Shown: in pieces, positions 54,821-64,000 of the stretch
Layout of the letters: the number at the start of each line of letters is the position of its first letter
Position numbering within the stretch: position 1 is the stretch's first letter
Assembly (NCBI GenBank): GCA_023213395.1
Contig: CM041465.1
Coordinates: forward strand, 215,767,741 to 215,831,740
DNA length: 64,000 nt
Direction: 5' to 3'
From: Cycas panzhihuaensis
Lineage: Eukaryota > Cycadophyta
Program-made: the position numbers and the translations under genes
The notes under the pieces: model-generated
Told to the model about the DNA's origin: nothing
Databases searched by the model: none
The model's input: the letters and a program-made list of their open reading frames with translations, nothing else

Positions 54821-56920
54821 ATAGGACATTATATGATATATCTCAATTATTTACTTAATTTTTAATAATTTTATATAGTCTTTCATGTTAATATTGCTCA
54901 TATTTATATGATATTACATTATTGCTTCATACATCTTATCTATTAACTAATTTTTGTAGCTTCTATAGTGGCTTGTAATATAGCAGTGTTTTAGAAGAGA
55001 TTGATTAAAGTTTTAAAAGAAATTTTATTCAATTTTAATAGTTTTATAGCCTATTTTCTTGGATTTTCAGTATCACTAGACTTTGGCATATTCCTTCTCT
55101 TCAATAAATGGATGAAACTGCATCATATGACTACTCTTTTTTATCCTTATCAAATCTAGATCACAGAGGATTAAATAGTTTAAAAATTTGTTGCCCCAGT
55201 ATTGAGATATCAGTCTCAGAAGCCAGCTTGCTCTCTCTATCTACTGAAATCCTACTACCTAGTTGAAAAATAAAGCTCTCTGACTCATTTTTTCCTTGGT
55301 GTGACACCTTGAACAAGGTCACCCCTCTTTTATTAATGTTTTAGATTGTTCATTGATTATTAGTGATTCATCCTTGAGTTGTACGGCCTCTTAGTGCTCT
55401 ACACACTCTATGGACCCTGTGTGGTATAAACTCGACTAAAAAAAATCTTTTTTAAAAATTTCTTCTTTCTCTAAGTCCTCTACACTTGATCTTTGATCAT
55501 TGATAGTGATCTTGGTAAGAATCTAAGGCATTTTGGTCGCGTTTAAATAGTTATTCCTCTCCTCTGCCTACGTGTGACTGCACAATCTGTGAGTCATTGT
55601 TTTCTCTTTTCTTTACTTAAATCTCAAATATATTTATGTATTTATCCATTTGTGATATCTACACACCTATTAGAATCAAATCCGATCTAGTTTGATCAAT
55701 ATATTTGGAGATTTCGCATATTTTTATGGATTTCTACATGATTGTTAATAGCCTAATTAACATCTGCTTACATTTTATTGAAATCTTTTCTTTTTTCTAA
55801 AGTTCTAATAAAATTAAATTAAGTTTGATTAAATTTGAGATCTGGGCATGCGATTTTGGTGTATCCCCCCTTTTCCATCAATCTTTGGTCATATTAAGCC
55901 CCCAAGTAACCATGGTTTTAAGCTTTAGGGGTAGATTCCAAATAGTTATAAGTTACTTTTTATAATTTTAGGTTTTAAAGGATTTAATCCTATTTTATAA
56001 GTTTTGAAATCTATAGTCACCTTTGGACTCTAGTGTATGGTCACATTGGCTACCACATGACCAAGGGCCTCTCACCTAAGGGACTTAACCACCTCCCCCT
56101 CCCCCCCCCCCCCCCCGCCCGCTCCCCCGCTCTTTCTCATTTTGATGCCCTAAAGGGTCCTTATATAGTTTTTATTATAACTTATGATCTAAGCATCTAT
56201 TTTTCAAACAATTAGATCTGTCGGAAAGGTATTTTAGTTATCTACACATTGAAGTGGTTTTTAATGAGATTTAAAACTATTTTGTAGGGTTTTAAGGTTG
56301 GTTAAGTTAAGACTATTGTTTAACCCTAGTTTAGCCTATTTTCAAATATTTTAAGCTATTTTTTCATTCTAACTTGACATACTTACTTAATATTAGGCTG
56401 CTAATCTATTGTTGGTAGTTTTTTATCTATTTCAAAGGCTTATAATTAAAATTTATAGTTATTTATCCCTGCTTTGGCCTCCTAAAGAAAAGGATCCTTT
56501 TTTGGAAACAAAAGCTTCAAATCGGTACACTAGACTCCTTATAACTATGTTCTAAAGCTGTTAATTTATCTTTTAGTTCATAAACTCAATTCTAGAGCTC
56601 ATTTAAGGTTATTTTACCTCTTTAAAGCATTTACTTAAAGTTTCATTCAAAGTCAAATAAAAGAACATATTTTCAAGGTTATATTGATAGTATACTTTAC
56701 AATTTTTTTTTTTTGGATTAAAAAGGGCTCATATAGAAGAACATTTGTTGTTTATTTATTCTTAGTATTTTTATCTATATAGTGAAATAAATAGAAGGCT
56801 CATTTTGCTCTCTTTTTTAGCTCTCTATTAAAGTTTACCTTTAAAAACATCTATTAAGGTCTCTTTTATCGCATTTAAAGGTGCATTTAGATTACATATG
56901 TTGCATAAGATCATTCAAAA
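54821..56920 (+). other. TG2 leader, left part
   Basis: 2.1 kb without a gene. A C-tract with interspersed T and G lies at 56092-56131. The plus frame 56033-56215 is only a translation of that tract and its surroundings (Pro-rich). The rest is T-rich. Confidence 0.45.
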
Positions 56921-57294
56921 TGAGACGTTTCTTCTCGCTAATACTCTTGAGTTAGTAGAGAATTTGAAAATCGTAGCAATGTCTTCTTATTCAACATAGC
57001 AAACAAGCTAACCAAGAGTTTCACAGGAACACCAGAGCACTAAATGATCACCAAAAGATAGAAAGTACCGCAGCATAATCTTTATAAAAATGTTCTATCA
57101 AGATAACCATTATTTATAATTTATGACCCTTATATAGACAAAATAGGGTCTTATACATGTAATCCTATTGGTGGCCTAAGCGGCCTTATATTCTATTAGA
57201 CAATAGCGTCCATGCATACTATTAGCCCGCTAAACGGCACATGCACAAAGTTCCATAGTGGTTTACATAACTTAGCTGGATAAGTTATGTAACA
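56921..57294 (-). repeat. Gy4 3' LTR
   Basis: 374 bp. On the minus strand it starts TGTTACATAACTTATCCAGC; TTACATAACTTA-tccagc-TAAGTTATGTAA is a perfect 12-bp stem (57263-57292). TATA-like TCTATATAAGGG lies near 57135. Confidence 0.93.
57263..57292. repeat. Terminal hairpin of the Gy4 3' LTR
   Basis: A perfect 12-bp inverted repeat with a 6-base loop, two bases from the LTR end. The 5' LTR copy (63279-63308) has one changed position. Confidence 0.92.
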
Positions 57295-57310
57295 AGTCCC
57301 CTTCCCTAAG
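57295..57310 (-). other. Gy4 polypurine tract
   Basis: Minus strand TTAGGGAAGGGGACT directly before TGTTACAT, almost identical to the Gy3 tract. Confidence 0.88.
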
Positions 57311-57740
57311 ATGCTGAGTCCTCGAGGTAGGTGAGATGCGAGTGCTTTTTGACAAACTCATCAGACTCCCAAGTTGCTTCGTCAGAGGTTCAGCCTGTCC
57401 ACTATATCAAATATTCTGAAATGGATCAATTCTGGAGATGATGTTGTCTGGTAGGCAGGATATATTCTGGAGGTACAGATAAGGTTTACTCTTTATCCAA
57501 AATTGGAAGGGTTGTCTGGGGAGTATGGGTTTTACTTAGACACTTCTGAAGACAAGAGACATGAAAAACATTATGGATATTTGTGGTGGGGGGAAGGTTG
57601 AGAGCATATGTAACTTCACCAATATGTTTAAGGACTTTATAGGGGCCATAATATCGAGGGCTAAGTTTGTGGTTCTTATGATGGCGAAGGGATTGTTGCT
57701 TATAAGGTTGGAGATGAAGAAATACCAAATCCTCAATATT
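57311..57740 (-). pseudogene. Gy4 integrase C-terminus and chromodomain
   Basis: The open piece 57486-57728 (80 codons) reads FLHLQPYKQQSLRHHKNHKL, then SPRYYGPYKVLKHIGEVTYA and VFHVSCLQKC, the GPY/F module at the end of chromoviral integrases. After a stop, the chromodomain follows near 57345-57416: YLI, stop, WTG, stop, TSDEATWESDEFVKKHSHL. Two aromatic-region Trp residues remain. In living relatives this module binds modified histone H3 and targets insertion. Confidence 0.85.
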
Positions 57741-58720
57741 GATAGAGCAATCCGAGCAGTGGCAATCTGCTAATTATTTCATTTGATTTTGGGCCATAGA
57801 TATGTTTTGTTTAAGGGTGTGGAGAATTTGGTCCATATGCTATAATTTTTATTGCACTACTATCGTACGGAGGTTGGTAGCTAAGGTGTGGTGGGACGGA
57901 GGGGGATACCCACAGAGAGCCAAAAATGGGGACATTCCAATGGTTGAATGGTATGAGGAGCTGTACCAATACTCATCTAGAGCTAGCCATGATGTCCATT
58001 TAGACTGGTGGTCAGATACAAAGCAACGTAAGTAGGTCTCCAGAGTTTTTTTAAGGACCTCAAACTGGCCATCAGTCTATGGATGGTATATAAAACTCAT
58101 GTTGAATGATGTACCTGATGCACGAAATCTCTCTTGCCAAAAGGAGCTAGTGAATTTAGGGTCACGATCGCATATAATGGTGGATCGAAAACCATGCAAA
58201 CGAAATATTATCTAGATGTAGATGTCAGTGATGTGTGGGGCTTTATAGGTTGTGTGGACGGGCAATAAGTGGGCATATTTTATCAACTGATCTATAACTA
58301 CTAAAATTGAGTCAGATCCAGCAGATGGCAGTAGGCCCATTATAAAGTCCATGGCAATATCTTGCCATTTACCTTGTGGGATGTGCAATGGTTGAAGGAG
58401 GCCCAGTCGGGGTTTTGTATCAGCTTTGTTACGTTGGCATATATCACATTCTAAGACAAAGGTAAGGATGGTGGATTTCATTTCTAGCCAAAAGAATTGA
58501 ATCTAATCCTCAAAGAAGTTTTATCAAAACCAGAGTGGCTGCCAAGAGGAGAAGAATGATATTCTGATAAAATCTGTGGGATAAAAGCTGAGAGGGGATG
58601 TACGAATATGCAATTTTGGTATAAGAGAAGATTATTATGGATAGACCAATCCTTATGAGTGTGGACCTTATTAGCCCAGTGCACAAACTCATATTGGTTT
58701 TGGTTAACCATGGCTAAATC
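57741..58720 (-). pseudogene. Gy4 integrase zinc finger and catalytic core
   Basis: HHCC finger: YHSSPLGSHSGFDK at about 58560-58520 and CDICQRNKADTKPR near 58450-58405. Core: MDFIMGLLPSAGSDSILVVI near 58360-58300 with the first Asp region, DQLIKYAHLLP following; then DRNPKFTSSF near 58170 with the second Asp and a GQFEVLKKTLETYLRC stretch near 58060 with Glu. Open pieces are 58484-58711 and 58212-58481; a one-base break separates them at 58481-58484. Confidence 0.87.
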
Positions 58721-60240
58721 CTGTAGCCATGTCGATTATAGAGAGGAAATGGCATAAATGGTAGGGTCCTCAGTATGACCAATGTTATTGCCAAGTGTAG
58801 GTGAAGGCAACCTCGAGAGAGCATCTGCCACAATGTTATCTTTCCCCTTTTTATATGTGATTGTAAAATCAAAAACTTGGAGGTGGTTGACCCATTTTGC
58901 CTACTCTTCTGAGAGGACTAGTTGATCTAGTAAATGGTGAAGGTTATGATGATCAGTGAGGATAGTGAATTTAGAACCAAGTAGATACTTTCGCCACTTA
59001 TCAACAGCATGGAGGATGGTCCACATTTCTTTTTGATAGGTAGAAAGTCTATACTCATGATCTTTGAGTTTTCGAATTTTGAAGGCAATAGGGTGGAAGT
59101 CTTACATTAAGACTGCACCTAATCCAAACCCAGAGGCATCGCATTCTAATTGGAAAGGCCAAGAAAAGTCAAGGGAGGCTAAGACTATGGTGGTTATCAT
59201 GACCTCCTTTAAATGGAGGAAGGCCTCATTAGCTTAGAGGGACCACTGGAAGGAATCTTTCTAAAGTAAGTGGGTTAAGGGAGTAGTTAGATTGGCATAA
59301 TTTCAAACGAATCATCGATAGAATCCGATAAGTCCTAAGAAATCTCACAATTGGGTCAGGGTTTTTGGGGTTGGCCAATTAGTGATGACAGAGATTTTAT
59401 CGGGATCCACCTGAACCCCTGCAAAGGATATAATATGCCCAAGGTATTATAATTCAGATTTCCCAAATTCACATTTAGAGAGCTTAGCATATAGTTTATT
59501 CTCAGCTAGGATTTGAAGGACTGTTTCTAGATGTGGGATGTAGGCCAACATGTTTGAGCTATAGATAAGAATATCATCGAAGAAAACGATGACAAATTTT
59601 TGTAAGTATGGGGAGAAGTTCTTATTCATGAGAGTCTAAAAGGTGGCCGGAGCATTACATAGGCCAAAGGGCATGATCTGGAACTCAAAGTGGCCATGGT
59701 GGGTTCGGAAAGCTATTTTATATTGATCCTCTAACAAGATGGGGATTTGGTAGTATCCTGACTATAAATTAAGCTTGGTGAAAATTATAGTGCCATGGAT
59801 TTCATCTAACATGTCATCAATTCGTGGCATGGGAAACTTATTTTTCATGGTGATTTTATTGAGCGCATGATAGTCAACACAAAGTCAGAAAGAGCCATCC
59901 TTCTTACGAACTAAGATGATGGGTGTTGAATACGGGCTTTTACTAAGTTAGATGATACCCATGTCCAATAATTCCTACGTGATTTTTTTAATTTCATTTT
60001 TTTGGAAGTAGGAATTTCTATATGGTTGAAGGCTTATCGGGTCGTGCAAACTTTGTAACTCAATAGTATGGTAAAAGCCTTGATCAGGTGGGGGGCTAGC
60101 AGGTAACGGAGCAAATATAGATTGGTATCGATCTAATACTTGCTAGATATTAGGGTGGATACCCGAGGGGGGCTAGATATGGTTAAGATGAATGATATAT
60201 CTAATGTTACCATTGAGTTGGCAGCATATTCTTGAGGGTG
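58721..60240 (-). pseudogene. Gy4 reverse transcriptase and RNase H
   Basis: The RT active site FFDD is at 59573-59584 in the open piece 59447-59629 (MNKNFSPYLQKFVIVFFDDI, then LYAKLSKCEFGKSEL). RNase H: KLKDHEYRLSTYQKEMWTIL near 59065-59005, TDHHNLHHLLDQ near 58955 with its Asp intact, and [19 protein letters not shown] near 58850-58805, the standard end of gypsy RNase H. Several TAG and TGA codons interrupt 59640-60240, where only short RT motifs are readable. Confidence 0.85.
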
Positions 60241-60690
60241 AGATTACTTGTTTGGGGGGGCTTGTATCCTATAAAGTTTATGAGAGTGGCCCATGTGATC
60301 TTTGAACATAATGAAGGGGTCCATGGGTGAGCTATTAATGATATAAGTCCCTAGAGTCTGGAGCCATTGTATGTCAAGAATTACATCTGACCCACCTATG
60401 GAAAGGGCATAAAAAATAGAGACAAGGGTATATGAGCTAATGTGGATCGTGAGGTTTTTTATTGTTCCCACACAATGGAGTGTGTGATGACCAGGTAAGG
60501 ATCAAGTGAAGCCAGTTTTAGGTTCTATATAAAGATTCAATTGGCAGGCAATAGAGATGTCGATGAAATTTAGCAACATGCCACTGTCGATCAAAATGGT
60601 AATTGGGGTTTTCCTAAGTATTCCTTTGACTTAAAGTGGTTCAGGACATGCAATGGAGATAACTGTAGATAAGGAAACTTTAGGGTCAGG
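60241..60690 (-). pseudogene. Gy4 aspartic protease
   Basis: The active site reads ILIDSGMLLNFID (60567-60605), with the catalytic DSG intact. Then IGGSDVILDIQWLQTLGTYI near 60400-60340 in the open piece 60244-60471. A single stop lies in the linker. The protease would mature gag-pol in the particle. Confidence 0.85.
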
Positions 60691-61827
60691 GTTTGGGGGT
60701 AACTAATCAGTAGGGTGGTCTTGGGGTTCATCATCATATTTATGCTTAGTATTAGGGTCATCATCCGAGGGTAAGTCTGGGTCAATTGTGAAGACCATCT
60801 TCCTAGCTTTATAGATTCTATTATGACTAGTGGTCCATTTTTTAAAATATTGCATACATAGACTGGCTTCCCGATGATGTTGTGCCTCTATAGGAGTGAT
60901 GTGGATGGACTTCAACAATGATTCCTCAGTGCGTTGCTCGAGAGATATAGCTGAGGTGTCCTCTGGTCGTGGGCGTGATCGTGGTCTCTGGGACTAGGCT
61001 ATATCAACTTATCGGGATCGTGAAAACCACATGGAGTCTCATCTGAATGGAGGAGGTCTTTCTATAGTAAATTATGCTTCTACTACTTTAGCCATATTAA
61101 TTGTATCCTTTAGAGTGGATAGGGAGACTGTCTTCAAGCGTATTTGGATACGTTCTTTAAGTTCGGACACGTACATATCTATCTCTGACTATTTATCAAG
61201 TTGCTAATCAACCCGATTATGTAAAGATTGGAACTCGCCCGTGTAAACTTCGACAAAGGATACTTGCTTCAAACGTGTTAGTTGTGTAAAAAAAGATTGA
61301 CTCTAAGTATCTTCATACTACTTGAAAAAATAGGAAGAGAAGTGCGCCCAAGACTGGCTGGAGGGGTACTCCCATTTCCACCATCAGAACCAATGATGTA
61401 CCTTCTCATCTAAGTGAATGGAAGCAAATGTAAGTTACTCATTCACTGACATTAGGTTGAGTGTAAAGTAAGACTCTAGTTTACAAATCTAACTTTGTGC
61501 ACTATCCCTGTTGAGATCTGGATCAAATGCGGGTATGTTGATCTTATGATGGAATGGTTGTTGCTAACGTGGAGGCAAAGGCACGATTTGTTGTTGTGCA
61601 GGGCCAACTGGTGGTAGAGGAGAGAAGCTGTTCAACCTCTTAATTACGTCTTGGACATCAGTATGAGATGCTAGGTTTTATAATTTTGAGCTAAAGTCTG
61701 CGTACATGGTAGCTACTTTATTTTTAACCTCATTACGTATATGGCCGAGATCCTCTATTTTATCATTAATTCTATGGACTTCGATCTCAAGTGTCAAGAT
61801 TTTGTCACTATTACTTTGAGGAGCCAT
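60691..61827 (-). pseudogene. Gy4 gag
   Basis: Starts at the ATG at 61827 (MAPQSNSDKILTLEIEVHRI), a coiled-coil-like N-terminus, then a Pro/Gln-rich linker (PPVGPAQQQIVPLPPR), the capsid (IPAFDPDLNRDSAQ near 61520, LTRLKQVSFVEVYTGEFQSL near 61290-61230) and an Arg/Ser-rich stretch. The open piece 60703-60918 covers the end (EAQHHREASLCMQYFKKWTT, then acidic DLPSDDDPNTKHKYDDEPQD). A canonical CCHC knuckle is not visible. Stops are CAG/CAA- or TGG-derived where I can judge. Confidence 0.82.
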
Positions 61828-62918
61828 GGAGAAGGGGCATAAAGAGGCAGGAATAAGTAGAAAGAAGGGGAATGAACGAAGTGGGAAAGATCAAGAAAGA
61901 ACGGGAAATAAGAAAAAGGGGGTTGTTTAGGGAAAGAGATGGGGGTGAATAAGGAGATTGTGGGGTGTCTATAGCCTGTTGACCCCAAAGAAAGTTATAT
62001 AAACAAGATATCAAGTTCTTTCAACGGTGCAAAAATCTTGTTCGAATAGGGCATGTGAAGTGTAAAGGGGGGGGGTGGTGGTGGGGCCCACCAGTGACTA
62101 GGTACTAAAAATTGTAAAAATTTATAGTATATACCAATCTAGTACAAATTGACTAATACAATGTGCTAATCAAAATGAGGTATATACCTATAAGGGTAAA
62201 TTTTCTCACTGAATTAAGTGGATTTTTTTTTTTTTTCTCTTTCAAATTGTGATGTGGCTTATAGTCTTAACCAAAGTATCCTAGCAACCACTAGACAAGG
62301 TGTGCTTAGTCTTATAGGCCTGCTAATAAACTGTAGAAGTTTGCGGTAGGTAGCTTTGTGGCGTTAATCGCTAACCACTACACTACAAGACTTCGGCGGT
62401 CAATAGTTGCCTATGCTGGAAAGGATTGGGTCCTGAAGGTAGGGTCCTTCCTATATATCTGAAGGTATATGGAGGCACACTACCATAGCTAGGTTATGTC
62501 TAAGGCTTGGCTCAGGAGTGATACTCCAATCCTTCATGCAAAGGGTAGGAGGGCCACTATGCGCTTAGCAAGAATAATAAATCCCTACGATACCCGGGAA
62601 AGGAGGTAGGAGGGAGAAAAAAGTAACCGCCCAGCGATGTTATCTATCCTTAAGATATAATTCAATGCCAAAATTGAAAAATAGGAATGAAATTTAAAAC
62701 TAAATGAAAGACAAGGGATAAAGTACTAGAGTTACTTGGGAAAAAAATTTCCCCTTTCTCCCAACTCTTGGACTGTCCCGATATCGTTCCTCAATCTCTG
62801 TGGAGAGAATACTAAGCGAAGGTCATTCCTCAATCTCTACTAGGGTAGAGAGAGTACTCAATCTAATAGGGAAAGAAAAAAAAAATCTAGACTTTTGGGT
62901 AGCCTCCCATGATCGCGA
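61828..62918 (-). other. Gy4 5' leader, non-coding
   Basis: 1.1 kb between primer site and gag. No domain. G-runs (62058-62069) and a purine-rich plus strand at 61830-61960. CTGAAGG(T) words repeat near 62435 and 62460. Confidence 0.5.
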
Positions 62919-62934
62919 CGCAGCTCTGATACTA
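62919..62934 (-). other. Gy4 primer-binding site (tRNA-iMet type)
   Basis: Minus strand TAGTATCAGAGCTGCG, two bases (AG) after the LTR end TGTCCCA. Confidence 0.85.
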
Positions 62935-62936
62935 CT

Positions 62937-63310
62937 TGGGACATTTCTTCTCGCCAATACTCTTGAGTTAGCAAAGAATTTGACAATCCTTGCAATGTCT
63001 TCTTATCCAACAGAGCAAACAAGCTAACCAAGAGTTTCACATGGACACTAGAGCGCTAAATGATCACCAAAAGATAGAAAGTACTACATCATAATCTTTA
63101 TAAAAATGTTCTATCAAGATAACCATCATTTACAATTTATGACCCTTATATAGATAAAATAGGGTCTTATACATGTAATCACATTGGTGGCCTAAGTGGT
63201 CTTACATTCTATTGGACAGCAGTGCCCATGCATACTATTGGCCTGCTAGATGGCACATGCACAAAGTTCCATAGTGGTTTACATAACTTAGCTGGATAAG
63301 TTATATAACA
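62937..63310 (-). repeat. Gy4 5' LTR
   Basis: 374 bp, same length as the 3' LTR and aligned without visible gaps, with TG...CA ends. Confidence 0.94.
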
Positions 63311-63315
63311 CAAAA

Positions 63316-64000
63316 GCACTTCATTACCTTTTAAAGCTTATTTAAATCCTTGTGGAAGTTTATTTTATAAGAGCATTCATTGAATTCAATTTCAAATGAT
63401 ATACCTTTTTTTATTACTAAGTTATCTTTTCATTGATTAAGAAGGCATCTATTTAAAAGTTCATGTATATTTCAAGTTATTTGTTGGCTCATTAGTAAAG
63501 CATCTTCAAAGTAGATTTAAGGCCATCTCTATTGTACTTAAAAGCTCAAATAAGGTACATTATATTACATAATTATAAGCTTATTTCATAGGCCTTTACT
63601 TTTTAAGGTTCACATATATCATTTTGAAAGGATCATTAGTTGTATATTTGTCTCATTTCAAAGGAGAATATTTTTCTTGCATTATTTTTAAGGAGATATA
63701 CTTTTCATCCCATTGACTAATTACTTTCTTTTCATTGATTAAGAAGGAATCTTATTGAAGGATCATGTAAACAAAGATTTATTATATATTTCAAGTTGAT
63801 TTCTCATTAGATGTTGTGATCAATAAGATCCCAGTATTTATAATAGCAACTTATATAGATAATATGATCATTCTCATATTTAATGGCACTAAGTTTTTAC
63901 TTTAGAAAATTTTGATGAAAACACTCTTTCTCACTAAAAATTTATGGATTTATGTAAATAATAGTTACCATGACTTAAGCGTCAATTCTACTTTAAAGGA
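63316..64000 (+). other. TG2 leader, right part
   Basis: T-rich, non-coding to the window edge. Two near-copies of the block TTTTCATTGATTAAGAAGG stand at about 63428 and 63732, suggesting a local 300-bp-scale duplication. Confidence 0.45.

Larger units (their letters stand above)
56921..63310 (-). mobile_element. Gy4: Ty3/gypsy chromodomain element, nearly full-length
   Basis: A 6390-bp minus-strand element with two 374-bp LTRs and a perfect duplication caaaa (56916-56920 and 63311-63315). It has a primer site, a polypurine tract and gypsy domain order. One protein frame can be followed through gag, PR, RT, RNase H, IN and chromodomain, broken by stops roughly every 30-90 codons. It sits in the leader of TG2. 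Confidence 0.95.
54530..64000 (+). mobile_element. TG2: relative of TG1, 5' part only, interrupted by Gy4
   Basis: A 5' LTR ending at 54800, a primer site, and a long leader (54821-56920 and 63316-64000) with Gy4 inserted; the rest is beyond the right edge. The LTR shares with TG1 the order hairpin, TATA-like box, AACCCTAGT, ACATCACCTAAA. No gag is seen in the window. The left end of the LTR is uncertain (about 54524-54555). Confidence 0.6.

Noticed and set aside
56033-56215. 60-codon plus-strand Pro-rich frame
   Set aside because: Translation of a C-tract in the TG2 leader.
57561-58035. Plus-strand frames over the Gy4 integrase (57561-57773, 57802-58035)
   Set aside because: Antisense shadows of the integrase and GPY/F module, which read on the minus strand.
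1-64000. tRNA genes near the TGGTATCAGAGC motifs
   Set aside because: These 12-18 base motifs are primer sites next to LTRs; no cloverleaf surrounds them.

Overview
This window is intergenic DNA from a large plant nuclear genome, built almost entirely of old, broken LTR retrotransposons stacked inside one another. It is AT-rich and has no intact gene, no tRNA or rRNA gene that I can see, and no prokaryotic features. The element families (Ty1/copia with tRNA-iMet primer sites, chromodomain Ty3/gypsy, gag-only and non-coding LTR elements), the decay of nearly every reading frame and the deep nesting suit a seed plant with slow DNA turnover. A gymnosperm is my best guess, but nothing in the window proves it.

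Layout. (1) 1-5280: edge of a Ty3/gypsy-type element (Gy1, minus) with a gag fragment and a primer-site-like box. (2) 5280-30050: a second gag-bearing element (Gy2, minus) broken into three pieces by two copia insertions. Co1 lies at 6731-13080 (duplication tgtaa/tgtga). Co2 lies at 13463-27122 (perfect duplication aagta). Co2 itself holds a complete copia element, Co3 (17158-22454, tagga/tggga), in its gag, and a solo LTR of the Co3 family in reverse orientation (23913-24588, atatg/atata) in its leader. (3) 30050-34813: AT-rich, with a primer site and putative LTR start of a further element and a compound microsatellite. (4) 34814-53000: LD, an LTR pair with a primer site but no coding capacity of its own. 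It contains TG1 (36786-43468, plus, perfect duplication taaaa), a gag-only element carrying about 5 kb of cargo, and Gy3 (44150-50869, plus), a decayed chromodomain gypsy element. (5) 53001-64000: 5' LTR and leader of TG2 (plus), a relative of TG1, interrupted by Gy4 (56921-63310, minus, perfect duplication caaaa), a nearly full-length chromodomain gypsy element related to Gy3.

The most interesting part is TG1. It has an LTR/primer-site junction amplified in exact 42-bp steps, gag placed directly before the 3' LTR with no pol, and a cargo region that includes the start of a calmodulin-type gene with a canonical EF-hand loop (39168-39284, minus) and a 59-codon frame with a signal-anchor that faintly resembles the N-terminus of a pectin methylesterase (38814-38993, plus). 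Several LTR families also keep GC-rich or terminal hairpins at equivalent places, with different stem sequences.

Boundaries given to the base rest on LTR ends, primer sites, polypurine tracts and target-site duplications read by eye. Domain limits inside the broken frames are approximate.
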